A stretch of DNA of 7,977 nt from the NCBI GenBank assembly GCA_023252395.1, contig JAJPDY010000044.1, positions 1-7,977 of the forward strand, given 5' to 3'. The stretch's first letter is position 1; every line of letters starts with the position of its first letter. The position numbers and the translations under genes were made by a program. This document shows positions 1-5,229 of this stretch, piece by piece. The DNA is from Nitrososphaera sp. (GTDB taxonomy: Archaea > Thermoproteota > Nitrososphaeria > Nitrososphaerales > Nitrososphaeraceae). The notes below the pieces were generated by a model, which was given only the letters and a program-made list of their open reading frames with translations, did not search any database and was not told where the DNA came from.

Positions 1-4
1 TTAA

Positions 5-17
5 CGAACCATTAAAT
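5..17 (+). promoter_or_regulatory. possible BRE/TATA box of the DHH phosphoesterase gene
   Basis: An A/T-rich box (attaaat, 11-17) follows a purine/C stretch (cgaacc, 5-10) that could serve as the TFB-recognition element. Its centre is about 32 bp before the ATG at 47, so transcription would start near 40 and leave a leader of only a few bases. This matches the spacing at the other promoters in the window. The window begins at base 1, so the upstream context cannot be judged. Confidence 0.35.
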
Positions 18-46
18 CAGGGCTGCAAAATTTCACAACAAGCCAG

Positions 47-1024
47 ATGTCTGTCATTTGTATGTCGCACAAGGAAGACGCCGACGGGATATGCTCCGCG
101 GCTATCATAAAGGCAGCGTTTGACGCGTCGTCAGTAGTGCTTGTCGATTACGCCAACATTATCAACAAGCTCGAAAAAGTCGTCGCGTCTGACAAGATTG
201 AAAAACTGTTCGTGTGCGACCTTGGCCTGTCAAAAAAGAATGAGCACAAATTTGTCGAGTTGCTAGAGAAGGCAGTGTCTGCAGGCGCCACCGTGACGTA
301 TATCGATCATCACGACATCAGCAAAGAAATTCTGCAGGCGCTCAAAAAAGCAGGAGTCAAGCTTGTCCATACAGTGGACGAATGCACGAGCGTTCAGGCA
401 TTCAACAAGTACAAGAAAAAGCTGCCAAGTCACGCCGCATTTTTCGCGGCAATGGGGGCACTCACGGACTATATGGAAACCCGGCCGATAGCGTCCGGCA
501 TAGTCCCGCGGTTTGATAGGCAGTTTCTGATGCTTGAATCGACTACCCTATCATACATGATATCTGCCAGCCAGCATAACGAAGAATTTCTGATAAAAAT
601 AGTCGACACGCTTGCCAAGATGAAGTACCCACATGACATCCCTGACGGCTTTGAGATAGCCGAGAAATACGCCAAAAAGGTGGCAAACGCAGTCGAGTCA
701 ATCCGCGAGTCAATTGTCAAGATGGACAACATTGCACACGCGCCAAGCACTGTCGAGCTGTCGTCTAGCATGGTGGTCAACTTTGTCCTTGGCTCTTCGG
801 GCAAGCCGGCGGCGATGGTCTACAAACTAAAGGAAGACATCAAGTCCTACGTAGTCTCGATACGGGGCTCGGCAGACTGCAAGGTCCACCTCGGCAGGAT
901 TGTAAACGAAGTTGCTTCTGCGCTTGGAGGAAGCGGCGGAGGTCACGACAGGGCGTGTGGCGCAGTTATACCAAAGGACAAGTTGCAGGAATTCATCAAG
1001 ATTTTGGATAGCAGGATAGGCTAG
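47..1024 (+). CDS. DHH/DHHA1 family phosphoesterase (RecJ/NrnA-like)
   Basis: This is a soluble 325-residue phosphoesterase of the DHH superfamily, whose members use two divalent metals (usually Mn) to hydrolyse phosphodiester bonds in single-stranded DNA, nanoRNA or small nucleotides. The N-terminal DHH domain (about 1-145) shows motif I H8-x-x-D11-x-D13-G, motif II D58 in CDLG, motif III D87-H88-H89 and motif IV D141 in GALTDY. The C-terminal DHHA1 substrate-binding domain (about 200-325) carries SIRGS (271-275) and the diagnostic GGGH (297-300). All expected catalytic and binding residues are present, so it is probably active. The substrate cannot be told from sequence: an archaeal RecJ-like exonuclease, an oligoribonuclease and a cyclic-dinucleotide phosphodiesterase all fit. 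At 325 residues it has the compact NrnA-like size. The ATG start leaves motif I at residue 8, as is usual. Its stop codon overlaps that of the convergent RidA-family gene. Confidence 0.9.
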   Translation: MSVICMSHKEDADGICSAAIIKAAFDASSVVLVDYANIINKLEKVVASDKIEKLFVCDLGLSKKNEHKFVELLEKAVSAGATVTYIDHHDISKEILQALKKAGVKLVHTVDECTSVQAFNKYKKKLPSHAAFFAAMGALTDYMETRPIASGIVPRFDRQFLMLESTTLSYMISASQHNEEFLIKIVDTLAKMKYPHDIPDGFEIAEKYAKKVANAVESIRESIVKMDNIAHAPSTVELSSSMVVNFVLGSSGKPAAMVYKLKEDIKSYVVSIRGSADCKVHLGRIVNEVASALGGSGGGHDRACGAVIPKDKLQEFIKILDSRIG

Positions 1025-1473
1025 ATTTCTGCTATAAATTCAACTTCTACCGCGCTGTCAAGAGGCAGGCTGCTTACCCCGACTGCCGCCCTTGCGTGCT
1101 TGCCGGTTTCGCCAAACACCTGCACTAGCAGGTCGGATGCGCCGTTTACCACCTTTGGTTGCTCTATGAATGACGGGTCGCAGTTGACAAACCCTGTGAC
1201 TTTGACAAAGCGCTTTATCCTGTCCAGGCTGCCAAGCGCCACCTTTAGCTGTGCAAGCGCGTTTACCGTGCAGAGCCTGGCTGCCTGCTGGCCCGCCTCT
1301 ACTGGCAGGTCCCTGCCAACCTTGCCCTTGAACTTTACCTGTCCGCCTTCTGTCGGGATCTGGCCAGCCACAAAGGCAAGGTTGCCGGATATCACTACGG
1401 GTACATATGACCCAGCCGGGGCAGGGGGAACCGGGAGCGTTATACCAAGGGAAGCAAGCTTTTCCTCTATCAT
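1021..1473 (-). CDS. RidA/YjgF/YER057c/UK114 family protein
   Basis: This 150-residue protein belongs to the Rid superfamily, small trimeric proteins. The archetype RidA hydrolyses reactive 2-aminoacrylate and other enamine/imine intermediates released by PLP enzymes. The sequence matches the slightly longer ~150-residue subgroup: N-terminal IEEKLASLGITLP, a core with VAGQIP (35-40), VNGASDLL (109-116), and a C-terminal HARAAVGVSSLP with Arg128, the position of the substrate-carboxylate-binding arginine of RidA. Acidic residues follow in the last strand (VEVEF, 142-146). Deaminase activity is plausible, but many paralogues outside the RidA clade act on other or unknown substrates, so no gene symbol is given. 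The start is fixed: a stop codon lies two codons upstream in frame. Its final TAG lies in the palindrome CTAG, so the convergent DHH gene stops within the same four bases. A TATA-like box 30 bp upstream implies a leaderless message. Confidence 0.9.
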   Translation of the reverse strand: MIEEKLASLGITLPVPPAPAGSYVPVVISGNLAFVAGQIPTEGGQVKFKGKVGRDLPVEAGQQAARLCTVNALAQLKVALGSLDRIKRFVKVTGFVNCDPSFIEQPKVVNGASDLLVQVFGETGKHARAAVGVSSLPLDSAVEVEFIAEI

Positions 1474-1497
1474 TAGTCATCCAGAGACAGGCAGGCG

Positions 1498-1507
1498 TTA
1501 TTTATTT
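1498..1507 (-). promoter_or_regulatory. TATA box of the RidA-family gene
   Basis: Read on the minus strand this is aaataaataa, centred about 30 bp before the ATG at 1473. That predicts a transcription start within a few bases of the start codon, a leaderless transcript of the kind common in Nitrososphaerota. It stands back to back with the plus-strand box near 1553, so the region 1474-1585 is a divergent promoter region. Confidence 0.55.
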
Positions 1508-1548
1508 GTCGAAGATGCAGGCATACAGGCCAGCATTAGAATGCGAAT

Positions 1549-1557
1549 ATTTTTAAG
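1549..1557 (+). promoter_or_regulatory. TATA box of the 84-residue membrane protein gene
   Basis: The box (atttttaag within aatatttttaag) is centred about 33 bp before the ATG at 1586, giving a predicted transcription start near 1580. An in-frame ATG at 1541 lies upstream of and against this box, so it would not be in the transcript. This argues for the 1586 start. Confidence 0.55.
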
Positions 1558-1563
1558 GGCATT

Positions 1564-1580
1564 CATTATTGAAAATAATG
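1564..1580. repeat. perfect inverted repeat between TATA box and start codon (possible operator)
   Basis: CATTATT (1564-1570) and AATAATG (1574-1580) are exact reverse complements separated by GAA. The palindrome lies between the TATA box and the ATG at 1586 and covers the predicted transcription start, where an archaeal repressor would block polymerase. With 7-bp A/T-rich arms it could arise by chance in a window this size, and it occurs only once here. No regulator gene is adjacent. Confidence 0.3.
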
Positions 1581-1585
1581 CGTAC

Positions 1586-1840
1586 ATGGGCGAAGGACCT
1601 GAAGGCGGATACGGCAACAGCCCTCACATGAGGACAGTTGCGTGGTCGATACTTGTCATGGGGATATCCCTTGCAATAGTGATAGTTCTCTGGGCGTGGT
1701 TTGGATGGATCGGGCCGGGCTTTTCAAACGAAGTATTGAGGCAGCAACAGCATGACCTGAGGGCACAGTACGGGTTTGAACCACTTCCAGTATTGGACGA
1801 AAGTCAAGCGCAGACCCCACCGTCGCTAAGGGGCAAGTAG
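1586..1840 (+). CDS. small single-pass membrane protein of unknown function
   Basis: This 84-residue protein is not recognised as any family I know. It has a short glycine-rich N-terminus (MGEGPEGGYG), then one strongly hydrophobic helix at about 19-41 (AWSILVMGISLAIVIVLWAWFGW) ending in a Trp-rich interface belt. A hydrophilic C-terminal tail of about 43 residues follows, containing LRQQQHDLRAQYG and a proline-containing end. The helix is preceded by His14, Met15, Arg16 rather than a typical signal-peptide n-region and has no cleavage site, so a membrane anchor is more likely than a secreted protein. Topology is uncertain. The frame is open far upstream (to 1100), but that part is antisense to the RidA-family gene; the TATA box at 1549-1557 supports the ATG at 1586. 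It stops exactly where the convergent cysteine-rich gene ends, with no base between. It could be an accessory subunit of a membrane complex, but nothing here shows which. Confidence 0.65.
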   Translation: MGEGPEGGYGNSPHMRTVAWSILVMGISLAIVIVLWAWFGWIGPGFSNEVLRQQQHDLRAQYGFEPLPVLDESQAQTPPSLRGK

Positions 1841-1996
1841 TCAGAGCAAGTCCTCGTCTATAGTTTCTATCTTGTCGACATACTGGCTGCAGTCGCAGCC
1901 AGGTATCAGGCACCTGCCGACGCGCAATATGGAATTCATGCCGCCCTTGTTGAATTCATGAATCTGATGCGGGTGGCGGCACTTTAAGCAGTTCAT
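1841..1996 (-). CDS. 51-residue cysteine-rich probable zinc-binding protein
   Basis: This is a short gene with complete start and stop. The protein begins MNCLKCRHPHQ and has C3-x2-C6, then C29-x4-C34-x-C36, with His9, His11 and His13 nearby. That is a two-knuckle spacing able to hold one Zn(II), as in zinc ribbons. The tail is acidic (DKIETIDEDLL). Small zinc-ribbon proteins of this kind often bind nucleic acid or protein partners, but I do not recognise the family and assign no role. Support for a real gene: the frame is closed by a stop nine codons upstream with no other start between, a TATA-like box lies about 32 bp before the ATG, the cysteines form a coherent pattern, and the stop abuts the stop of the convergent neighbour. 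If it were not a gene, 1841-2087 would be the only gap of over 200 bp in the window. Confidence 0.7.
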   Translation of the reverse strand: MNCLKCRHPHQIHEFNKGGMNSILRVGRCLIPGCDCSQYVDKIETIDEDLL

Positions 1997-2023
1997 CGCT
2001 TTGCAATGACATTTGCGTTGCTG

Positions 2024-2032
2024 TTAATAAAA
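2024..2032 (-). promoter_or_regulatory. TATA box of the cysteine-rich small gene
   Basis: On the minus strand this reads ttttattaa, centred about 32 bp before the ATG at 1996, so the transcript would start almost at the start codon. It is the minus-strand half of a divergent promoter region shared with the aminotransferase gene. Confidence 0.5.
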
Positions 2033-2051
2033 CGTGCGGCTAAAAACAAAA

Positions 2052-2060
2052 GATTATAGA
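2052..2060 (+). promoter_or_regulatory. TATA box of the aminotransferase gene
   Basis: The box gattataga is centred about 32 bp before the ATG at 2088, predicting a transcription start near 2082. The longer reading frame could start at a GTG at 2034, but that codon lies upstream of this box and within bases of the opposing TATA box, so it is unlikely to be transcribed in frame. Confidence 0.45.
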
Positions 2061-2087
2061 GGAATCAGTTTACACGCAGATACGTTC

Positions 2088-3413
2088 ATGCAGGGTGACT
2101 ACGTGAAAAACTACAGGAGCAGGACTGAAAAGTCAAGGCGCCTGTATTCTCGCGCTGCCAAGGTTTTCCCCGGTGGCATCAGCCACAACATACGCTATTT
2201 TGAGCCTTACCCGTTTTTCGTCAACGCCGCAAAGGGCAAGCAACTGCATGACGTTGACAACAACAAATACGTTGATTACTGGATGGGTCACTGGGCCCTA
2301 ATTCTCGGGCATTCGCCAAAGCCGGTTGCAGACGCGCTTGCAGAGCAGGTGCGAAACGGCACGCTCTATGGCACGGTCAACGACACGAGCGTCGAGCTTG
2401 CCGAGACCATCCAAAAATTGATGCCAAGAGCAGAGATGATGCGCTTTAGCACTACAGGCTCCGAAGCCACGATGTATGCTGTCAGGCTCGCAAGGGCAAA
2501 GACTGGCAGGCGAGTCATCGCAAAGGCGATAGGCGGCTGGCATGGCTTTAACACCACTCTCATGCAGACTGTGAACTACCCGTTTGAATCAGAAGAAGGC
2601 CCGGGGCTCGTACAGGACGAGGGCCAGTACGTCGAGTCGATACCATTCAACAACCTTGACGCTTCGCTCAAGGTTCTAGAAACGATAAAGGACGATCTAG
2701 CATGCGTCATCATAGAGCCTGTGCTCGGTGGCGCGGGATGCATCCCTCCTGCAGACGGCTACCTGCAAGGGTTGCAGGAATTTGCAAAAAAGAACGGCAG
2801 CTTGTTTATTCTAGACGAGATAGTCACCGGCTTTAGGCTGTCGCTCCACGGCGCGGCAAGCATCTACAAGCTAGAGCCTGATTTGTTTACGCTAGGCAAG
2901 ATTGCCGGCGGGGGCATGCCGATAGGGATCGTGTGCGGTGACAAGGATGTAATGTCGCTTGCCGATCCTGTTTCGATAAAGGAAAAAGAAGCGCGGTGCG
3001 CGATAGGCGGCGGGACGTTTTCTGCAAACCCTGTGACAATGGCAGCAGGTTTAGCTACTCTGAACTTTTTAAAGAAAAACAAGCAGGTGTACAGCAAGAT
3101 AGACAGGCTGGGGAGCATGGCAAGGAAGGGAATTGCAAAGATATTTGCCGAAGAAGACATCCCGTGCCAAGTGACAGGACTGAACTCTATCTTTTTGACC
3201 CATTTTGGAGTCGATGCAGTCAAAGATGCAAGCGACGTTGCAAATTCAAACAAAAAGATCCTGACAAAATACCACCTTGCGCTGATGGCGGATCACGGCA
3301 TATTCTTCCTGCCAACAAAGATGGGGGCATTCTCGTACGCCCATGATGAAAGCGACGTAAAGAAATTGCTGGCGGCGACTGAAAAGATTGCACAGTCTGG
3401 TATCTTAAAGTAG
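2088..3413 (+). CDS. class III aminotransferase, glutamate-1-semialdehyde 2,1-aminomutase-like
   Basis: This 441-residue PLP enzyme is close to glutamate-1-semialdehyde aminomutase (HemL), which moves an amino group between adjacent carbons to make 5-aminolevulinate for haem, sirohaem and cobalamin. The fold-type I landmarks are in order: FPGGISHNIRYF near the N-terminus, VDYWMGHWALILGH (about 62-75), TTGSEAT phosphate/cofactor loop (about 122-128), WHGFN (151-155), ILDEIVTGFR with the PLP-nitrogen Asp243, TLGKIAGGGMPIG with the Schiff-base Lys271, and GGGTFSANPVTMAAG. It differs from canonical HemL in some active-site segments: HemL has a GGVNSPVRAF-like N-terminal loop and GTLSGNP where this has GTFSANP. 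It may therefore be a paralogue acting on another substrate or a general transaminase, so no symbol is given. The start at 2088 rests on the TATA position and family length; GTG 2034 would add 18 residues. Its last 9 bp overlap the convergent flavoprotein gene. Confidence 0.85.
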   Translation: MQGDYVKNYRSRTEKSRRLYSRAAKVFPGGISHNIRYFEPYPFFVNAAKGKQLHDVDNNKYVDYWMGHWALILGHSPKPVADALAEQVRNGTLYGTVNDTSVELAETIQKLMPRAEMMRFSTTGSEATMYAVRLARAKTGRRVIAKAIGGWHGFNTTLMQTVNYPFESEEGPGLVQDEGQYVESIPFNNLDASLKVLETIKDDLACVIIEPVLGGAGCIPPADGYLQGLQEFAKKNGSLFILDEIVTGFRLSLHGAASIYKLEPDLFTLGKIAGGGMPIGIVCGDKDVMSLADPVSIKEKEARCAIGGGTFSANPVTMAAGLATLNFLKKNKQVYSKIDRLGSMARKGIAKIFAEEDIPCQVTGLNSIFLTHFGVDAVKDASDVANSNKKILTKYHLALMADHGIFFLPTKMGAFSYAHDESDVKKLLAATEKIAQSGILK

Positions 3414-4310
3414 GCTTTTCAAGAGCATGTTTTTCGGCGGCTTTGCAAACCAAGCTGCTCTGTCATAGTCTTCTTTGAATAAACTAACGGTACTGTCAAA
3501 CATGATAAAGTTGGCTCGCAGCTCTTCCCTGCCACTTTTGAGAACCATCCGCGCTATGCCCTTGATGCTGCCGACACTTGCAGACACGCCTATTGAATGA
3601 AGATGCTGGTTGAGCGTGTTCTTGTAATCCGCGCCCTTGCTGACAAGTACCATGGGCAGGACCCACTGGCCACCAGATTTTTGCAGCAGTATCTTGTTGC
3701 CATCTTTTATCACGGCTACTGCAGCCTTGAACACAAACTGACCGGCAGACATTTTCTTGAACTGTGACATTTGCTCTGGCGTTACGCGCACTATTTTTCT
3801 GCCTGATGAGATCTTGCTCCTTGATATCTTTCGATAATTTCCACGCGTGTAAATGAGCGGGAATTTCTTTTCGTCAAACTTTGCGCTGATTGCTTCGCCC
3901 ACTACCATGATGTGGTCGCCCATTTTCTGGATTGCCGTGACTTTGCACTCGGCGGCCAGCGCGCATTCCTTTACCATCGGCACATCGATCTTTTTTGCCT
4001 TGTATGTTGCAAAGGTGCCCGGTATTGCCAGCTTTTCTATTTCTGTACCAGAGTATCCACCTGCGATGTTGACAAGCTCTGCCTGGTCGTCTGACGCAAT
4101 GTTGACTCCAAAAACCTTGGTTTCTTCAATATTCCAGTACGTCGGTGACTCGTGGATAAAAATAGCAATCAGCATCGGCTCATAAGAGACTTGCATCGTC
4201 CATTCTGCAGCCATCACGTTTGGCCCGTGCTTGCCCTTTGTGGTGACAAGGCCGACAGTGGTTGCGAAATACCGGTGGACATTGTCCATGATGTCAGGCA
4301 TCAAGAGCAT
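3405..4310 (-). CDS. flavin reductase-like (FMN split-barrel) protein with C-terminal degenerate Nudix-like domain
   Basis: This is a 301-residue soluble two-domain protein. Residues about 8-165 look like the flavin reductase/DIM6-NTAB split barrel, which binds FMN and passes electrons from NAD(P)H to flavin or a partner: YFATTVGLVTTKG, NVMAAEWTMQVSYEPMLIAIFI, VFGVNIASDDQAELV, AECKVTAI and the strand around HIMVVGEA are typical. Residues about 190-301 resemble a Nudix fold, with FKAAVAVIKDGNKILLQKSGGQWVLP matching the opening strands and the W-x-L-P turn. The catalytic Nudix box (GX5EX7REUXEEXGU) is lost, however: after VSKGADYKNTLNQHLHSIGV none of the catalytic glutamates remain. The C-domain is thus more likely a binding or regulatory module than a hydrolase. 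ATGs at 4301 and 4289 are alternative starts, and the faint TATA-like element upstream suits 4301 slightly better than 4310. It is divergent from the 79-residue membrane protein gene. Confidence 0.75.
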   Translation of the reverse strand: MLLMPDIMDNVHRYFATTVGLVTTKGKHGPNVMAAEWTMQVSYEPMLIAIFIHESPTYWNIEETKVFGVNIASDDQAELVNIAGGYSGTEIEKLAIPGTFATYKAKKIDVPMVKECALAAECKVTAIQKMGDHIMVVGEAISAKFDEKKFPLIYTRGNYRKISRSKISSGRKIVRVTPEQMSQFKKMSAGQFVFKAAVAVIKDGNKILLQKSGGQWVLPMVLVSKGADYKNTLNQHLHSIGVSASVGSIKGIARMVLKSGREELRANFIMFDSTVSLFKEDYDRAAWFAKPPKNMLLKSLL

Positions 4311-4320
4311 TTTGAAAATA

Positions 4321-4330
4321 CTTCTTAATC
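4321..4330 (-). promoter_or_regulatory. possible TATA element of the flavoprotein gene
   Basis: On the minus strand this reads gattaagaag. With the usual ~26 bp offset, transcription would begin near 4300, which fits translation from the ATG at 4301 rather than 4310. The match to a TATA consensus is weak, so the start codon stays undecided. Confidence 0.25.
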
Positions 4331-4357
4331 AACTGTAGCTATCAATCTCTAGCTCGG

Positions 4358-4366
4358 CTAATATCC
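4358..4366 (+). promoter_or_regulatory. possible TATA box of the 79-residue membrane protein gene
   Basis: The element ctaatatcc is centred about 25 bp before the ATG at 4387. The message would begin at or next to the start codon (leaderless). No Shine-Dalgarno-like sequence precedes the ATG, in keeping with that. Confidence 0.4.
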
Positions 4367-4386
4367 AATTTCGTGCCGGCAAGTGC

Positions 4387-4626
4387 ATGAATGCCGTTGT
4401 AGTCGCTGGCCTGGTGATCAGCCTCGTGGCGTCTTTTCTCATAGGCTACGGCAGGATATTTCGGACCAAGGGCACCATCCACGAAGAATCAAAAACGTCA
4501 GGCCACTACAACATAAAGGAAGCGCACCACCGGCTTGTCGAAACAAGGATGGCTCAGGCAGGTGCAGTGCTCCTTGTCGCAGGGTTTGCGATGCAGCTGG
4601 TTGGAAATATCTTCTTTGAATCATAG
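4387..4626 (+). CDS. small two-helix membrane protein of unknown function
   Basis: This 79-residue protein is predicted to cross the membrane twice. A first hydrophobic helix lies at about 3-21 (AVVVAGLVISLVASFLIGY). A polar loop of about 33 residues follows (22-54), rich in charged residues and histidines (RIFRTKGTIHEES, GHYNIKEAHHRLVETR). A second helix spans about 56-76 (AQAGAVLLVAGFAMQLVGNIFF). Three positive charges right after helix 1 (Arg23, Arg26, Lys28) suggest that the loop faces the cytoplasm and both ends face out. The loop, with His40, His47, His48 and Glu52, looks more constrained than filler and may bind a partner or metal, but I recognise no family. It starts with ATG directly downstream of a TATA-like element, with no sensible alternative start. 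A second overlapping frame (4383-4619) is a shadow. Confidence 0.65.
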   Translation: MNAVVVAGLVISLVASFLIGYGRIFRTKGTIHEESKTSGHYNIKEAHHRLVETRMAQAGAVLLVAGFAMQLVGNIFFES

Positions 4627-4704
4627 ATGTTGAATCTGCCAAGCTATATTCTTCGGTTATGATAAGAAAGACTTGATGTCAGTTAGCTGCATCATTTTGA
4701 TTTC

Positions 4705-5229
4705 TTATTCGCCGCGCTTTTCAACTACAGAGCTGAAGATCTGGTCCGGCTCAATTACCGATATGCCTGTCTGCACCCCGATTATCTCGACAAGCACCAC
4801 CCAGTCAGGATCTTCCAAGTCGACTTTGCTGCCAATCCCGCCTGCAATCGCGTTTATCACGTCTATTGAAGCGAACGGGCTGTGCCTTTTCTCTACCGTT
4901 ATTCGAAATGTGTCGTCGCTTCCAATCTTTGCTGCAAGCTCTTTTGTTGCTCCCTTTATGGAATCAATGTCCGTGGGAACTACTGCTTCTATCGGAAGCA
5001 CGCGAAGGACGTGGCGCACCTGCCACGGCTCTGAAGCCACAAGCTCTTTCAGTTTGTCAACAACAAGAAACGGGTCAAGGGCAGTCTGGGCGACAATGAT
5101 GCCCTTTATCTCTGTTATTTCAGATTCGGAATCCTGATCGCCAAACATTTCAAGCAAGTCCATTATTTCGTCCTGCGCCTCTTCTTCCCTGAATCTGGAA
5201 GAAGAAATAATCAGGTTAAACCTCTGCAA
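4705..5229 (-). CDS. tan1: THUMP domain protein, Tan1-like (tRNA ac4C12 formation)
   Basis: This 174-residue protein resembles Tan1 (COG1818 type), the THUMP-domain tRNA-binding partner that in yeast works with the acetyltransferase Kre33/Nat10 to make N4-acetylcytidine at position 12 of tRNA-Ser and tRNA-Leu. The N-terminal ferredoxin-like part opens [19 protein letters not shown]. The THUMP part covers about 65-165 and shows FRITVEKRHSPFASIDVINAIA (108-129) and GSKVDLEDPDWVVLVEIIG (133-151), the KVDL-x2-PD signature of the domain. No catalytic domain is attached, as expected for an RNA-binding adaptor. The start is TTG at 5229. It places the conserved FNL at residue 4 and is preceded, 10 bases upstream, by GAGGTG; no ATG is available before Met23. 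It overlaps the end of sua5 by 14 bp, so the two tRNA-modification genes are translationally coupled. Last gene of its operon. The acetylation role is inferred from family membership. Confidence 0.8.
   Translation of the reverse strand: MQRFNLIISSSRFREEEAQDEIMDLLEMFGDQDSESEITEIKGIIVAQTALDPFLVVDKLKELVASEPWQVRHVLRVLPIEAVVPTDIDSIKGATKELAAKIGSDDTFRITVEKRHSPFASIDVINAIAGGIGSKVDLEDPDWVVLVEIIGVQTGISVIEPDQIFSSVVEKRGE

Noticed and set aside
1100..1585. Long 5' part of the open frame that ends at 1840, which would give a 246-residue protein
   Set aside because: Bases 1100-1473 are antisense to the well-supported RidA-family gene, and the translated part has no protein-like pattern. The TATA box at 1549-1557 supports starting at 1586.
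2034..2087. GTG start adding 18 residues to the aminotransferase
   Set aside because: It lies upstream of the probable TATA box and next to the opposing promoter, and family members begin near the PGG loop without this extension.
4646..4692. Tiny minus-strand frame (MMQLTDIKSFLS) and weak T-rich run after the Tan1-like gene
   Set aside because: Twelve residues with no supporting signal. The T-rich stretch is too short and interrupted to call a terminator confidently.
4673..5137. Plus-strand open frame of 154 codons opposite the Tan1-like gene
   Set aside because: Ser/Thr-rich antisense translation typical of a shadow; the minus strand holds a recognisable THUMP protein.
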